Part shown: in pieces, positions 27,775-38,350 of the stretch
How the letters are laid out: every line of letters begins with the position of its first letter
How positions within the stretch are numbered: position 1 is the first letter of the stretch
NCBI RefSeq assembly: GCF_004342665.1
Contig: NZ_SMBY01000004.1
Location: 95,012 to 159,011 of the forward strand
Direction: 5' to 3'
From: Samsonia erythrinae
GTDB lineage: Bacteria; Pseudomonadota; Gammaproteobacteria; Enterobacterales; Enterobacteriaceae
Length of the DNA stretch: 64,000 nt
Made by a program: the position numbers and the translations under genes
The notes under the pieces: model-generated
Database searches by the model: none
Told to the model about the DNA's origin: nothing
Seen by the model: the letters and a program-made list of their open reading frames with translations, nothing else

Positions 27775-28964
27775 TAAATTTCTCCCCGCTCTTTCAAAAT
27801 ATCGTGCACGGTAAAAATGTCTTTATCGCCACGGCCAGACACATTGACGACCAGCAGTTGTTCTTTCTCCGGCGCTGCCTCAATCATCTTCAGCGCATAC
27901 GCCAGCGCATGGGAAGATTCCAGCGCGGGAATAATCCCTTCGCCGCGGCTGAGCGCTTTGAACGCGCTCAGCGCTTCATCATCGGTAATCGAGACGTAGT
28001 CAGCGCGCCCGATGCTGTTCAGATAAGCGTGCTGCGGGCCGACTGACGGGAAATCCAGACCGGCGGAAATAGAATAGGACTCTTCAATCTGCCCGTCAGA
28101 CGTTTGCATCATCGGGGATTTCATTCCGAAATAGATGCCGACGCGACCGTGTTTTAACGGCGCGCCATGTTGTCCGGTTTCAATGCCCAGCCCCGCAGGC
28201 TCAATGCCGATCAGACGAACGTCAGGATCATCAATGAAGTCCGCGAACATGCCAATGGCGTTAGAACCGCCGCCAACACAGGCCAGCACCGCATCCGGCA
28301 AGCGGCCTTCTTTTTCCAGAATCTGCGCTTTGGTTTCTTCGCCAATCATACGTTGGAATTCGCGCACGATGGTGGGATAAGGATGCGGGCCTGCCGCCGT
28401 TCCCAGCAGGTAGTGCGCATTTTCATAGCTGCCGGACCAGTCGCGCAGCGCTTCGTTACAGGCGTCTTTCAACGTGGCGGAGCCGCTGTGAACAGGGATC
28501 ACTTCCGCTCCCATCAGCCGCATACGGAAGACGTTCGGCGATTGCCGTTCAACGTCCTTTGCCCCCATATAAATGCGGCATTTCAGGCCGAGCAGGGCGC
28601 AGGCCAGCGCCGTCGCCACACCGTGTTGGCCCGCGCCGGTTTCGGCGATGATTTCGCTTTTCCCCATGCGTTTGGCCAGCAGCGCCTGTCCGAGCACCTG
28701 ATTGGTTTTGTGCGCACCGCCGTGCAATAAGTCTTCTCGCTTCAGATACAGCTTGGTTTTCGTGCCTGCCGTCAGGTTCTGGCACAGGGTTAACGCCGTC
28801 GGGCGGCCCGCGTAGTTTTTCAGCAGATGGGTAAATTCGGCCTGAAACTCAGGGTCTTTTTGCGCGCTGACGAAAGCCTCTTCCAATTGGCGTAGTGCGG
28901 GGATGAGGATCTGCGGAACATATTGCCCGCCGAATTCACCGAAGTAAGGGTTAAGTAATGTCAT
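27774..28964 (-). CDS. trpB: Tryptophan synthase beta chain
   Basis: TrpB joins indole and serine to form tryptophan with pyridoxal phosphate. The Schiff-base lysine is Lys86 in [11 protein letters not shown]. The phosphate-binding loop GGGSNAIG is intact. It has 396 residues (E. coli 397). It lies 17 bp after trpC and overlaps trpA by one base. It forms the alpha2-beta2 complex with TrpA. Confidence 0.98.
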   Translation of the reverse strand: MTLLNPYFGEFGGQYVPQILIPALRQLEEAFVSAQKDPEFQAEFTHLLKNYAGRPTALTLCQNLTAGTKTKLYLKREDLLHGGAHKTNQVLGQALLAKRMGKSEIIAETGAGQHGVATALACALLGLKCRIYMGAKDVERQSPNVFRMRLMGAEVIPVHSGSATLKDACNEALRDWSGSYENAHYLLGTAAGPHPYPTIVREFQRMIGEETKAQILEKEGRLPDAVLACVGGGSNAIGMFADFIDDPDVRLIGIEPAGLGIETGQHGAPLKHGRVGIYFGMKSPMMQTSDGQIEESYSISAGLDFPSVGPQHAYLNSIGRADYVSITDDEALSAFKALSRGEGIIPALESSHALAYALKMIEAAPEKEQLLVVNVSGRGDKDIFTVHDILKERGEI

Positions 28965-28981
28965 AATTTTCCCGTCTGTGT

Positions 28982-30346
28982 TTAGTGTTGCTGACGTAAC
29001 GTCGCAAATACCGTAGCAATTTGATGTGGGTTTTTTTTCCCCGGCTCGCTTTCCACCCCGGAGTTGAAATCCAGTCCGACACAGCCCTGCTGAGCTGCCT
29101 GCGCGCAGTTATCGGCATTCAGACCACCGGCTAACAGGACGTTATCCAGGGATTCGCCGGCCAGCAGTGACCAGTCGAACGTTTTACCGCTTCCGCCCTG
29201 ACCGTTATCAAACAGGTAGCGATCGACGTGGCTGAACGTGCGTTTCGGCAAGGTGTCGGCGACGGGCAGCGCTTTCCAGATCTGGCAGGTCGCTGGCAAT
29301 TTCCGGCGCAGCTGGTCGATGGTTTGCTGATCTTCGTCGCCGTGCAGTTGAACCGCAGCGAGCGTCAGCCGCGTCGCGGCGTCAACGATATCCTCGACGG
29401 GCGCGTTGCGGAAGACGCCGACATAACGTAACGGCGCGCCAGCCATGACATCGGCGGCTTGATGGATATCAACATAGCGCGGAGATGACGCGACGAAGAT
29501 TAATCCGCCGTAGTACGCGCCGGCTTGATAGGCCGCCAGCGCATCCGCCGCTCGCGTCAGACCGCAAACCTTGTTTTCACCCAAAATGACGCGACGCACT
29601 GCGCCGTTCAGATCCGGTTCAGACATCAGCGAACTGCCGATCAGGAACCCCTGAACAAAGGCGCTGAGTTCACGAATCTGCGCATGCTGATTGATGCCGG
29701 ATTCACTGATGACCGTCACGCCTGCGGGCAGGCGAGGTGCAAGCGTGCGGGTGCGGTTGAGGTCAATGGAGAGATCGCGCAGGTCGCGGTTGTTGATCCC
29801 CACCACGCGCGCCTCAAGCTGGATGGCGCGTTTCAGTTCTTCTTCATTACTGACTTCCGTCAACACGCCCAGCTTCAGGCTGTGCGCCACCTCGGCCAGT
29901 TGTCTGTACTGCTCGTCATCCAGTACGGATAGCATCAGAAGAATGGCATCCGCCTGATAGTAACGCGCCAGATAGATCTGGTAGGGCGAAATCATAAAAT
30001 CTTTGCACAGCACCGGCTGATGAACCGCGGCACTGACCTGCGGTAAAAAGGCGAAGTCGCCCTGAAAGTACTTTTCATCGGTCAGTACGGAAATGGCGGA
30101 CGCATAATTTTGATAGACACGAGCAATGGCAGACGGATCAAAATCGTCTCGGATCAGCCCCTTAGAGGGCGACGCCTTTTTACATTCGAGGATAAAGGCC
30201 GGTTTATCCTGTTTCAATGCCTGATAAAAATCACGCTGGCTGGGGACGATTTCATGTTGAAACGTGTCCAGCGGCTGTGTTTTTTGTCGTTCAGCCACCC
30301 AGAGCGCTTTATCGCGCACAATTTTATTTAATACGGTTTCCTGCAT
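28982..30346 (-). CDS. trpC: Bifunctional indole-3-glycerol-phosphate synthase / PRA isomerase
   Basis: A fused enzyme for two successive steps. The N-terminal half (about residues 1-255) is indole-glycerol-phosphate synthase with [12 protein letters not shown] and VISESGIN. The C-terminal half is phosphoribosylanthranilate isomerase with KVCGLTR and [11 protein letters not shown]. The ATG at 30346 gives 454 residues (E. coli 453). It begins seven bases after the trpD stop. Longer reading from 30430 would run back into trpD and is rejected. Confidence 0.96.
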   Translation of the reverse strand: MQETVLNKIVRDKALWVAERQKTQPLDTFQHEIVPSQRDFYQALKQDKPAFILECKKASPSKGLIRDDFDPSAIARVYQNYASAISVLTDEKYFQGDFAFLPQVSAAVHQPVLCKDFMISPYQIYLARYYQADAILLMLSVLDDEQYRQLAEVAHSLKLGVLTEVSNEEELKRAIQLEARVVGINNRDLRDLSIDLNRTRTLAPRLPAGVTVISESGINQHAQIRELSAFVQGFLIGSSLMSEPDLNGAVRRVILGENKVCGLTRAADALAAYQAGAYYGGLIFVASSPRYVDIHQAADVMAGAPLRYVGVFRNAPVEDIVDAATRLTLAAVQLHGDEDQQTIDQLRRKLPATCQIWKALPVADTLPKRTFSHVDRYLFDNGQGGSGKTFDWSLLAGESLDNVLLAGGLNADNCAQAAQQGCVGLDFNSGVESEPGKKNPHQIATVFATLRQQH

Positions 30347-30353
30347 GATTCCA

Positions 30354-31352
30354 TTATCCTCTGGCAGACAGGGCGGTAACGCGCTGATAAGCCTGCCCGC
30401 TATGAATGACTTCAAGTGCCTGTTGCGCATTCTGACGCAGATTTTCCTGCCCGAATAATCTCAGGAGCAACGCAACGTTGGCGGCGACAGCCGCCGCATG
30501 TGCGCGCTCTCCTTTACCTTGTAGCAGTGCCGCCAGAATGTCACGGTTTTCTTCCGGTGTGCCGCCCTGTAGCGCCGACAGCGGATAGGCGTCCAGACCG
30601 AAATCACGGTGCGTGAGCGTGTAGGTTTCTATCTCGCCATGGTTTAACTCGGCGACCTGCGTCGGTGCGTGAATCGCGACCTCGTCCATCCCGCCGCCGT
30701 GGACGACCGCCGCGCGCTGATAACCCAGCACTTTTAGGGTTTCAGCAATAGGGCGAACCAATTCGGGGCTATAGACGCCGATGAGCGCCAGCGGCGGACG
30801 CGCCGGGTTAACCAGCGGGCCTAACACATTGAAGACGGTGCGTGTTTTCAACTGTTGACGCACCGGCATGGCATGACGAAAGCCCAGATGGTATTGCGGC
30901 GCGAACAGGAAACACACGCCCAGATCGTCCAATGCCTGACGTGAATCCTGTGCGCTCATATCCAGCTTGATGCCAAAGGCCGAAAGTAAATCAGAAGAGC
31001 CGGAACGGCTGGATACGCTGCGGTTGCCGTGTTTAGCGATTTTCAGGCCGCAACTGGCGGCGACGAAGGCGCTGGCGGTGGAAATGTTGATGCTGTTCGT
31101 CCCGTCGCCGCCGGTGCCGACAATATCGGCAAACAAATAGTCCGGGCGGGGAAAATGCTGTGCGTCAGCCAGCAATGCCGCAGCGGCGCCGGCGATCTCG
31201 TCGGGATGCTCGCCGCGTACTTTCATGCTGATCAACGCCGCCGCCAGTTGGCTGGCTTCCAGTTCACCGCGGATAATGGCGCTAAACAGCGACTGACTTT
31301 CCTGACGGCTGATGTTTTGTGCGCGGTACAGTTTTTCCAATATGTTTTGCAT
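30354..31352 (-). CDS. trpD: Anthranilate phosphoribosyltransferase
   Basis: TrpD attaches a phosphoribosyl group to anthranilate. The PRPP motif is [15 protein letters not shown], with [15 protein letters not shown] following. The start at ATG 31352 gives 332 residues, the usual stand-alone length. An ATG at 31406 with a strong AGGATGAGG site right after the trpG stop would add 18 residues and is a real alternative. In E. coli this domain is fused to TrpG; here it is separate. Confidence 0.93.
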   Translation of the reverse strand: MQNILEKLYRAQNISRQESQSLFSAIIRGELEASQLAAALISMKVRGEHPDEIAGAAAALLADAQHFPRPDYLFADIVGTGGDGTNSINISTASAFVAASCGLKIAKHGNRSVSSRSGSSDLLSAFGIKLDMSAQDSRQALDDLGVCFLFAPQYHLGFRHAMPVRQQLKTRTVFNVLGPLVNPARPPLALIGVYSPELVRPIAETLKVLGYQRAAVVHGGGMDEVAIHAPTQVAELNHGEIETYTLTHRDFGLDAYPLSALQGGTPEENRDILAALLQGKGERAHAAAVAANVALLLRLFGQENLRQNAQQALEVIHSGQAYQRVTALSARG

Positions 31353-31419
31353 AGTAAATACATCCTGAGCAGTAGACGGTTTCTGAGTCGCAGGAGGCGA
31401 TGACATCGCCTCATCCTCG

Positions 31420-31998
31420 CTAAGCCAGCGCCCAATCCAGCGTTTTTTCCAGCAGTCGGGCGCCATGGGTGGTGAGGATCGACTCGGGATGAAATTGAAA
31501 GCCACAGACGCGATCCGCGTCATTGCGTACCGCCATGACCATATCGTTAAAGCGCGCGTTGACGGTCAGCGAGGCGGGTATGCGGCTACCAACCAGCGAG
31601 TGGTAGCGGGCAACCGGCAGCGGTTGCGGTAAGCCGGAAAACATGGCGCTGTCGTCGTGAACGATCGCGGAGGCTTTTCCATGCAAAATTTCGCCAGCCT
31701 GACCGACATAACCACCGTAAGCCTCAACAATGGCCTGATGGCCGAGACAAATACCGATAATCGGCAACTCACCGCGCAAACGTTGCAGCAGTTCGGGCAT
31801 ACAACCGGCTTCGGCGGGGGTGCCGGGGCCAGGAGAGAGCATCAGTATCGGGTTTTCCATGTGCTGCAACCGCGCAATGATCACGTCGGCAGGCAACTGA
31901 TTACGGTAAATGACCACCTGATGACCGCTGGCGCGCAACTGATCCACCAGGTTGTAAGTGAATGAATCGATATTATCGAGTAGCAGGATATCGGCCAT
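31420..31998 (-). CDS. trpG: Anthranilate synthase component II (glutamine amidotransferase)
   Basis: TrpG supplies ammonia from glutamine to TrpE. A class I amidotransferase domain of 192 residues has nucleophile Cys84 in GICLGHQAI and the His-Glu pair in FQFHPES. The oxyanion loop is SPGPGTP. It starts in the trpE stop as TGATG, so it is coupled to trpE. It ends in TAG well before trpD, unlike the E. coli fused TrpGD. Confidence 0.97.
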   Translation of the reverse strand: MADILLLDNIDSFTYNLVDQLRASGHQVVIYRNQLPADVIIARLQHMENPILMLSPGPGTPAEAGCMPELLQRLRGELPIIGICLGHQAIVEAYGGYVGQAGEILHGKASAIVHDDSAMFSGLPQPLPVARYHSLVGSRIPASLTVNARFNDMVMAVRNDADRVCGFQFHPESILTTHGARLLEKTLDWALA

Positions 31999-33560
31999 CA
32001 GAACATCTCCTTTGCATGGTGCGCACTGGCGATGGCTCGCAGCACGGCCCGGGCTTTGTTACGCGTTTCATCGGCTTCGGCCTGAGGGTTAGAATCTAAC
32101 ACCACGCCCGCACCGGCCTGAACCGTGGCGATACCGTCTTCGACGTAGGCGGAACGAATCACGATACAGGTGTCGAGATCGCCGTGGGCGGTGAAGTAAC
32201 CGACGGCGCCGCCGTAGCTGCCGCGCCGGGTTTTCTCACTGGCGGCAATGAGTTGCATTGCCCGTACTTTAGGGGCACCGCTCAGCGTGCCCATATTCAT
32301 ACAGGCACGATAAGCGTGCAGTACATCCAAATCCTCGCGCAGCGTGCCGACCACGCGGGAGACCAGATGCATCACAAAGGAATAGCGATCAACTTTGGTC
32401 AAATCAGCGACGTAGCGGCTACCGGGTTGACAGATGCGCGCCAGATCGTTGCGGGCCAAATCCACCAGCATCAAATGTTCCGCCAGCTCTTTATGGTCGG
32501 TGCGCATTTCCAATTCAATACGGCTATCGAGATCGCGATCCAGTGAGCCATCGGCACGGCGACCGCGCGGCCGAGTCCCGGCAATCGGGTAAATTTCGAT
32601 TTGACGGCTGTCGGCGTCGTATTTCAGCGAGCTTTCCGGCGATGCGCCGAATAGCGTGAAGTCCTGATCCTGCATATAAAACATGTAAGGGCTGGGATTG
32701 TTGTCTTTCAGCGTCTGGTATGCCGCCAGCGGTGAAGGGCACGGCAGGGAGAAACGACGTGACGGCACCACCTGAAAAATTTCGCCCATACGGATGGCTT
32801 CCTGCATCTGGCTGACCACAGCACCGAAGTCTTCGTCGCTCTGGTTGCAACTGAGCGCCATATTTTCAATGGACTGGCGCGGCAGAGTCGGCGCAGGCTG
32901 GGTTAACTGCACTTGTAACGTCTCCAGGCGCTGCGTTAAACGCCGCTTCTCGCCGTTGTCTGGCGTAAACAGGCTGGCTTGCAGGGAAGTGATGCGCTTT
33001 TGGTGATCGAGGATCAGCAGCGTTTCCGCCAGATAGAAACAGAAGTCCGGGCAGCGTTGCGATTGACTCAGCGCAGGAAGCGCCTCAAAGCCGGCGACCA
33101 GATCGTAAGCAAATAGGCCGCCGAGAAACATGGCCTCCCGTTCATTTGCCGGACAAGCGACCAGCGACAGAATCTGGCGCAAGGCGTCAAAAACGGACAG
33201 AGAACGTAAGCGGGCATCTTCATCCTGCACGGTATCCACCAGTGGGAACGTCAACTCACGGCCATTCGGACGCGCATGATTAATGACCTCGGCAGGCAGC
33301 GCCGCATCCAGCAGTGGCAGAAGGTTTGCCCCGTTTGTCGTCAATGCCTGAATAGCAACCTGCTGGCCCAGCGCGGTGATGCGCAGCGCGCTGTCAATAA
33401 CGAGCAGACTTTTCAGGTTTTCCTTACTGTCGATTTCAGCCGATTCCAGCAGTAAGGTTGCCGGTCTGGCGCCACAGAGTTGATGGAATATGGCGTTTGG
33501 GTCGTTACGATAAACGGCTTCGGCGCGCAGCAGTTCCAGATTTGGTTGTGTTGTTTGCAT
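31998..33560 (-). CDS. trpE: Anthranilate synthase component I
   Basis: TrpE makes anthranilate from chorismate with ammonia from TrpG and is the feedback target of tryptophan. The N-terminal LLESAEID at about residues 37-44 is the Trp-binding motif where feedback-resistant changes map in relatives. The chorismate-binding core includes [22 protein letters not shown] and SYGGAVGYF. It has 520 residues, the E. coli length. The start follows AGGTAGCAACA. Confidence 0.98.
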   Translation of the reverse strand: MQTTQPNLELLRAEAVYRNDPNAIFHQLCGARPATLLLESAEIDSKENLKSLLVIDSALRITALGQQVAIQALTTNGANLLPLLDAALPAEVINHARPNGRELTFPLVDTVQDEDARLRSLSVFDALRQILSLVACPANEREAMFLGGLFAYDLVAGFEALPALSQSQRCPDFCFYLAETLLILDHQKRITSLQASLFTPDNGEKRRLTQRLETLQVQLTQPAPTLPRQSIENMALSCNQSDEDFGAVVSQMQEAIRMGEIFQVVPSRRFSLPCPSPLAAYQTLKDNNPSPYMFYMQDQDFTLFGASPESSLKYDADSRQIEIYPIAGTRPRGRRADGSLDRDLDSRIELEMRTDHKELAEHLMLVDLARNDLARICQPGSRYVADLTKVDRYSFVMHLVSRVVGTLREDLDVLHAYRACMNMGTLSGAPKVRAMQLIAASEKTRRGSYGGAVGYFTAHGDLDTCIVIRSAYVEDGIATVQAGAGVVLDSNPQAEADETRNKARAVLRAIASAHHAKEMF

Positions 33561-33593
33561 TGTTGCTACCTGTTTAATTTATGCCCATCAAAT

Positions 33594-33617
33594 AAAAAAC
33601 CCGCTTATTTAAGCGGG
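33594..33617 (-). terminator. trp attenuator terminator
   Basis: On the minus strand, CCCGCTT (33617-33611) and AAGCGGG (33606-33600) flank a 4-nt loop and run into TTTTTTATTT. It lies 37 bp after the trpL stop and 34 bp before trpE, as in classical trp attenuation. Confidence 0.9.
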
Positions 33618-33653
33618 CCTGGGAATGTCTGCATCGATGACAAAGACGCACGA

Positions 33654-33719
33654 TTACTCCCCCCGCCACAGGGAAATGCGCCAATAACCATGTTTCATCA
33701 TTTTTTGCATCGCCATCAT
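33654..33719 (-). CDS. trpL: trp operon leader peptide
   Basis: A 21-codon open frame on the minus strand, MMAMQKMMKHGYWRISLWRGE, lies between the trp promoter and the attenuator. Trp codons are at positions 13 and 18, not in tandem as in E. coli (GWWRTS). The GGCGGG spanning the second Trp codon and the next codon can pair with the 5' arm of the terminator, so ribosome stalling could decide the fold. Start choice among the two adjacent ATGs (33719, 33716) is open. Confidence 0.78.
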   Translation of the reverse strand: MMAMQKMMKHGYWRISLWRGE

Positions 33720-33745
33720 CAATCTCACTGTTTACGCACCGAACT

Positions 33746-33782
33746 TTCGTACTAGTTAACTGGTTCGAAAATAAAAAGTCAA
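33746..33782 (-). promoter_or_regulatory. trp promoter and TrpR operator
   Basis: On the minus strand, TTGACT (33782-33777), a 17-bp spacer and TTAACT (33759-33754). The operator palindrome CGAACCAGTTAACTAGTACG covers the -10 element and differs little from the E. coli trp operator. TrpR repression at this site is expected. Confidence 0.9.
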
Positions 33783-33884
33783 CACCCGCAATAGGATTAT
33801 TTTATAGCGGCGCGAAATGTAACTGCGGCATTACCATTTGTTGCGTATTGATGGCATCATGCCAGCCTTACGTGATCATGATGA

Positions 33885-34805
33885 ATGGATAGCCCCGTGC
33901 CAGCAGCGTTTCAACCAATGCCATCGTTTCCGCTTTATGACTTACATAGCCACACGACGGCGTCTGACGGCATGTTAACGCCGGCGGCGTTGGTCAACCG
34001 GGCGGTAGAAAGGCAGGTGAACGTGCTGGCGATCACCGACCATGACACGATCGCCGGGCTTGAAGATGCCCAGCGCGCGATTGAGCAACAGGCGCTGCCG
34101 TTAAGGCTCATTCCCGGCGTGGAGGTGTCTACGCTGTGGGAAAACCATGAGATCCATATTGTCGGGTTGGGGATGGAGATTGCGCATCCGGCGTTAAGTT
34201 CGCTGTTGCAACAGCAGGCGCTTTTTCGCCAACAGCGGGCCGAGCAGATCGCTCTCCGGTTGGAAAAAGCCCGTATTCCCGATGCACTGTCAGGCGCACA
34301 GCAGCTGGCGACCGGCGGACAGATTACGCGGGCGCATTTTGCCCGCTATCTGATTGCGCAGGGCATGGCGACGAACATGAATCAGGTGTTTAAAAAATAT
34401 CTGGCGAAGGGGAAAACCGGCTACGTGCCGCCACAGTGGTGTTCCATACCGCAGGCGATTGAGGCCATTCATCGCGCTGGCGGCGTGTCGGTGCTGGCAC
34501 ACCCCGGACGCTACGACCTGACGGCGAAGTGGTTGAAACGGCTGTTAACCACATTTGCTGATAATGGCGGGGTCGCGATGGAGGTCGCTCAGTGTCAGCA
34601 GGCGCCGGATGAACGAACGCAGTTAGGCCGTTATGCGCGTGATTTCAATCTGATGGCGTCGCAGGGATCGGACTTCCATATGCCGTGTGCCTGGATCGAA
34701 CTGGGGCGCAAACTGTGGCTACCTGCGGATGTCGAGCCGGTTTGGCATCATCCGCTGCTGGCTGTCCAGCCTGATACGCGCGCGTTGATGGTCCGCGATG
34801 CATGA
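33885..34805 (+). CDS. rnm: PHP-domain 5'-3' exoribonuclease RNase AM (YciV)
   Basis: A 306-residue PHP-family metallohydrolase. Metal ligands are in DLHSHTTASDG, ITDHDT, GVEVST and LAHPGRYD, with SQGSDFH near the C terminus. E. coli RNase AM (Rnm/YciV, 293 residues) trims 5' ends of rRNAs and also hydrolyses 3',5'-nucleotide bisphosphates. The ATG at 33885 adds about eleven residues before the E. coli-like start region; an ATG at 33918 is an alternative. It is divergent from trp and followed by yciO, as in E. coli. Confidence 0.93.
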   Translation: MDSPVPAAFQPMPSFPLYDLHSHTTASDGMLTPAALVNRAVERQVNVLAITDHDTIAGLEDAQRAIEQQALPLRLIPGVEVSTLWENHEIHIVGLGMEIAHPALSSLLQQQALFRQQRAEQIALRLEKARIPDALSGAQQLATGGQITRAHFARYLIAQGMATNMNQVFKKYLAKGKTGYVPPQWCSIPQAIEAIHRAGGVSVLAHPGRYDLTAKWLKRLLTTFADNGGVAMEVAQCQQAPDERTQLGRYARDFNLMASQGSDFHMPCAWIELGRKLWLPADVEPVWHHPLLAVQPDTRALMVRDA

Positions 34806-34910
34806 AATAACAATCTTTTACTGCTAACTCGTTCTACAATAACGATATTGCATGGTTGCGCGGCCTGTGATGCGTTACGCCGCGCAATGTCCGACGTATG
34901 AGGTAAGGTC

Positions 34911-35531
34911 ATGAGTCAGTTTTTCTATATTCATCCGCAGAATCCGCAGCCGCGACTGATTGGTCAGTCGATAGAGTTTTTGCATAAAGGCGGGGTGATT
35001 GTTTATCCAACGGATTCCGGCTATGCGTTGGGCTGCATGTTGGGCGAAAAAAATGCCATGGAGCGCATTTGCCGCATTCGCGATCTGGACAGCAACCATA
35101 ATTTCACGCTGATGTGTCGCGATCTGTCCGAACTGTCGGCGTATGCCTACGTCGATAACGCCGCCTTCCGGCTGATTAAAAATAATACGCCGGGTAATTA
35201 CACGTTTATTTTAAAAGCGACGAAAGAGGTGCCTCGCCGCCTGATGAGTGAAAAGCGGAAAACGATAGGCCTGCGTGTGCCATCCAACCCGATTGCGTTG
35301 GAACTGCTGGCCGCGCTGAACGAACCGCTGATGTCGACAACGCTGATGCTGCCGGGAAATGATTTCGCCGAATCCGATCCGGAAGAAATTCAGGAACGAT
35401 TAGGTAAATTGGTGGATTTGATTATTCACGGCGGTTTTCTGGGCCAGCAGCCGACGACCGTTATCGACTTAACCGAGTCTACGCCGCAAATCGTTCGTGA
35501 AGGAACCGGTGATATCGCGCCGTTCTTATAA
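34911..35531 (+). CDS. yciO: YciO, Sua5/YrdC family protein
   Basis: A 206-residue protein of the Sua5/YrdC/YciO family, which includes the threonylcarbamoyl-AMP synthase for tRNA t6A. The YrdC core has GGVIVYPTDSGYALG, KRKTIGLRVPS and the C-terminal TVIDLT. YciO retains the fold but its own role is not settled; E. coli has YrdC (TsaC) as the main enzyme. The start follows GAGGTAAGGTC. It lies 105 bp after rnm. Confidence 0.95.
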   Translation: MSQFFYIHPQNPQPRLIGQSIEFLHKGGVIVYPTDSGYALGCMLGEKNAMERICRIRDLDSNHNFTLMCRDLSELSAYAYVDNAAFRLIKNNTPGNYTFILKATKEVPRRLMSEKRKTIGLRVPSNPIALELLAALNEPLMSTTLMLPGNDFAESDPEEIQERLGKLVDLIIHGGFLGQQPTTVIDLTESTPQIVREGTGDIAPFL

Positions 35532-35724
35532 TGCCGGGGCATCGCGTTTAATACCGAGACAGCGTGTTGCGGCACGCCGTAACAATGGGAATACAAATGG
35601 CGCGAAGATCGGTATAATCGCGCCAGTAGGCCGTATCACCGATAATTTTTACGTAACTTGCTGAATTCTATCAGCCGTTATGACTCCCCCCGACGCCTGG
35701 GAAGGCGACACTAGAGGTTGCTCA

Positions 35725-36609
35725 ATGAGCGAAAAGCTACAAAAAGTTCTGGCACGCGCCGGTCATGGCTCGCGCCGCGAAATTGAAGGTATTATTCAGG
35801 CTGGACGCGTCAGCGTTGACGGTAAGATCGCCACACTGGGCGATCGCGTTGAAGTGACGAAAGCCACCCGAATCCGTATTGATGGCCATGTTGTGACCGT
35901 CAAGGAAACCGAAGAAACCGTCTGTCGCGTGTTGATTTATTACAAACCCGAAGGCGAACTGTGCACCCGCAACGATCCCGAAGGCCGTCCGACAGTATTT
36001 GACCGTTTGCCGAAAATTCAGGGTTCACGCTGGGTTGCGGTCGGCCGTCTGGATGTGAACACTTCCGGTCTTTTGCTGTTTACGACGGACGGCGAGTTGG
36101 CCAATCGTCTGATGCACCCCAGCCGCGAGGTTGAACGCGAATATGCCGTTCGCGTCTTCGGCGAAATTGATGACGAAAAGATCAAACAGCTGAGTAAAGG
36201 CGTACAACTGGAGGATGGCCCGGCCTCGTTCCGCACGATCCGCTATCAGGGGGGCGAAGGCCTGAACCAGTGGTATAACGTAACGTTGACGGAAGGACGT
36301 AACCGCGAGGTTCGGCGTCTGTGGGAAGCGGTCGGCGTACAGGTTAGCCGCCTGATCCGTGTGCGCTATGGCGACATCCCGCTGCCGAAAGGCCTGCCGC
36401 GTGGCGGCTGGGCGGAAATGCCGCTGGAACAACTGAACTATTTGCGCGAGTTGGTTCAGCTTGAACCGGAAACGGTGTCCAAGCTACCGGTTGAGCGTGA
36501 GCGCCGTCGCGTGAAGGCGAACCAGATCCGCCGCGCGGTAAAACGTCACAGCCAGATTAACGCCGCTCCGTCACGTCGTACCTCACCGAAGCCGAAGCGC
36601 ATCGGCTGA
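35725..36609 (+). CDS. rluB: 23S rRNA pseudouridine(2605) synthase RluB
   Basis: RluB converts U2605 of 23S rRNA to pseudouridine. An N-terminal S4 RNA-binding domain ([18 protein letters not shown]) precedes the catalytic domain with Asp in [13 protein letters not shown]. The distal motif [15 protein letters not shown] is typical of the RsuA family. The C-terminal tail is basic. From the ATG at 35725 (AGAGG upstream) it has 294 residues, near E. coli RluB. yciQ, which lies between yciO and rluB in E. coli, is absent. Confidence 0.96.
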   Translation: MSEKLQKVLARAGHGSRREIEGIIQAGRVSVDGKIATLGDRVEVTKATRIRIDGHVVTVKETEETVCRVLIYYKPEGELCTRNDPEGRPTVFDRLPKIQGSRWVAVGRLDVNTSGLLLFTTDGELANRLMHPSREVEREYAVRVFGEIDDEKIKQLSKGVQLEDGPASFRTIRYQGGEGLNQWYNVTLTEGRNREVRRLWEAVGVQVSRLIRVRYGDIPLPKGLPRGGWAEMPLEQLNYLRELVQLEPETVSKLPVERERRRVKANQIRRAVKRHSQINAAPSRRTSPKPKRIG

Positions 36610-36630
36610 CACGTTTATTGATACGCGCCA

Positions 36631-36650
36631 CGGGCAGCGTCCGCTGCCCG
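36631..36650. terminator. Hairpin between rluB and btuR
   Basis: CGGGCAGC (36631-36638) pairs with GCTGCCCG (36643-36650) around GTCC. It separates converging genes, but the following bases (ATATTTA) make only a weak T-tract. Confidence 0.55.
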
Positions 36651-36654
36651 ATAT

Positions 36655-37245
36655 TTACCAGTCAATACCTTGCTGTGCCTGCACGCCGGCATCAAATGCA
36701 TGCTTCACCGCACGCATTTCCGTCACGGTATCCGCCATGTCCAGCAGGTCGCGGTGGCAGCCTCGACCGGTAATAATGACCGTTTGTGCGGCAGGTCGCT
36801 GATTTAATGCGGTGACAACGTCACTTAAAGCTAAATACCCATAGCTGACCATGTAGGTGAGTTCGTCCAACACGACGAGATCGAGCTGAGGGTCGGCCAG
36901 CATCCGTTTGCCGTGCTGCCAGACGCGCTGCGCCGCCTCCGTATCCGTCTGGCGATTTTGCGTGTCCCAGGTAAAACCTGTCGCCATAACCTGAAACTCG
37001 ACGCCGAGGGGTTGCAGCAGGTTTTTCTCGCCGTTCGGCCATTCTCCTTTGATAAACTGGATCACGCCGGCCCGCCGCCCATGGCCTATTGCACGCGTGA
37101 CGGTGCCAAACGCGGCGGTGGTTTTCCCTTTTCCGTTTCCGGTAAAAACAATCAGGATACCGCGCGTTTCATTGGCGGCGGCAATACGGGCATCGACTTT
37201 TTCTTTCAGACGCTGTTGTCGCTGTTGGTGGCGATCGTCGTTCAT
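36655..37245 (-). CDS. btuR: Cob(I)yrinic acid a,c-diamide adenosyltransferase
   Basis: BtuR (CobO/CobA type) transfers the 5'-deoxyadenosyl group of ATP to cob(I)alamin, making coenzyme B12. The P-loop is FTGNGKGKTTAAFG, with GVIQFIKGEWPNGE and VLDELTYMV following. From the ATG at 37245 it has 196 residues, identical in length to E. coli BtuR. It lies 16 bp after yciK on the same strand. No B12 riboswitch was seen next to it. Confidence 0.96.
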   Translation of the reverse strand: MNDDRHQQRQQRLKEKVDARIAAANETRGILIVFTGNGKGKTTAAFGTVTRAIGHGRRAGVIQFIKGEWPNGEKNLLQPLGVEFQVMATGFTWDTQNRQTDTEAAQRVWQHGKRMLADPQLDLVVLDELTYMVSYGYLALSDVVTALNQRPAAQTVIITGRGCHRDLLDMADTVTEMRAVKHAFDAGVQAQQGIDW

Positions 37246-37261
37246 TCTGAATATACCTTCG

Positions 37262-38023
37262 TTATTCGCTCGGGCCGGGCTTTCTGCCCGGTTGGGCATC
37301 AAAACTCATGCCAGTCTTGCGACGACTGTCGTCACCCATCAGATACAGATAAAGCGGCATGATCTCTGCGGGCGTTTTGAGCCTGTCAGGATCTTCCTGC
37401 GGGAACGCCGCCGCGCGCATGGCGGTGCGGGTACCGCCCGGGTTAATACAGTTCACGCGTAGATTTTTCGCGCGATACTCTTCGGCCAGCACCTGCATCA
37501 GCCCCTCAGTGGCAAATTTAGAGACTGAATAGGCTCCCCAGCCTGCACGACCTGAGCGGCCAACGCTGGAACTGGTGAAAATGAGTGAGGCGCAAGACGA
37601 TTTCAGCAATAAAGGGAGCAGCGCCTGCGTCAGCATGAAGGTGGCATTCACGTTCACCTGCATAACCTCATGCCAGATCTCAGGAGATTGCTCCGCGATA
37701 GGGGCGATCTCCCCCAGTAGACCGGCATTGTGGAGGACGCCATCCAGATGGGGGACAACCTGCGCCAGCTCGTCAGCGAGCTGAAAACACTGTGTCGATG
37801 ATAAGGTCAGCATATCGCACACCATGATGTGTACCGGCGTCTCTTGCTCCTGGGCGATTTGTTGCTTGACCGCCTGAAGCTTGCTTTCCGTGCGCCCAAG
37901 CAAGATAAGCTGAGCGCCATAGCGCGCATAGGTCAATGCGGCCTCCCGGCCAATTCCGTCGCCGGCGCCGGTGACCAGTATAATGCGGTTTTGCAATAAA
38001 TCGTTTTTCGGCTGGTAGTGCAC
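37262..38023 (-). CDS. yciK: Short-chain dehydrogenase/reductase YciK
   Basis: A Rossmann-fold oxidoreductase, 253 residues. The cofactor motif is VTGAGDGIGREAA, the HNAG motif is present, and the catalytic Ser and Tyr-x-x-x-Lys are in FTSSSVG and GAYSVSKFA. The PGGTRTAMRA loop follows. The start is GTG at 38023 with AGGA seven bases upstream, as in E. coli YciK. The substrate is unknown. It is the first gene of a yciK-btuR pair. Confidence 0.95.
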   Translation of the reverse strand: MHYQPKNDLLQNRIILVTGAGDGIGREAALTYARYGAQLILLGRTESKLQAVKQQIAQEQETPVHIMVCDMLTLSSTQCFQLADELAQVVPHLDGVLHNAGLLGEIAPIAEQSPEIWHEVMQVNVNATFMLTQALLPLLLKSSCASLIFTSSSVGRSGRAGWGAYSVSKFATEGLMQVLAEEYRAKNLRVNCINPGGTRTAMRAAAFPQEDPDRLKTPAEIMPLYLYLMGDDSRRKTGMSFDAQPGRKPGPSE

Positions 38024-38350
38024 AATGAATTCCTCTTACCGCGGCATGCTACGGCCACGTATCAGACAGACAGGCGCGGTGCGATTGGTCGGGCCGCGCG
38101 TTTTGGACGGACGATGCATCCGGCTGGGCGAATGGGGCTGTTATGCCTCAAATGTCAGGCGTTTTCAATGAGACTGCCTCTATTTATCCTCATGCCGCTG
38201 TAAAAAACAGCAACAAACAGGAAAACGGCAGGAATAACATCGCCATACTGCCGGCTATCAGTTAGGTTATAGAAAGGGGATGGTTCGCGACATCGGCCAT
38301 AGGCAGGCAACCAACATTAATCAATACTCAGTCAATTGAGGGTGGTATTT
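38024..38350. other. yciK-sohB divergent spacer
   Basis: A 327-bp divergent spacer without a supported gene. It should hold promoters for yciK-btuR (minus) and sohB (plus). I see no clear operator or hairpin in it. Confidence 0.5.

Noticed and set aside
37246-37302. N-terminal extension of btuR
   Set aside because: It overlaps yciK and has no family support; the ATG at 37245 gives the exact E. coli length.
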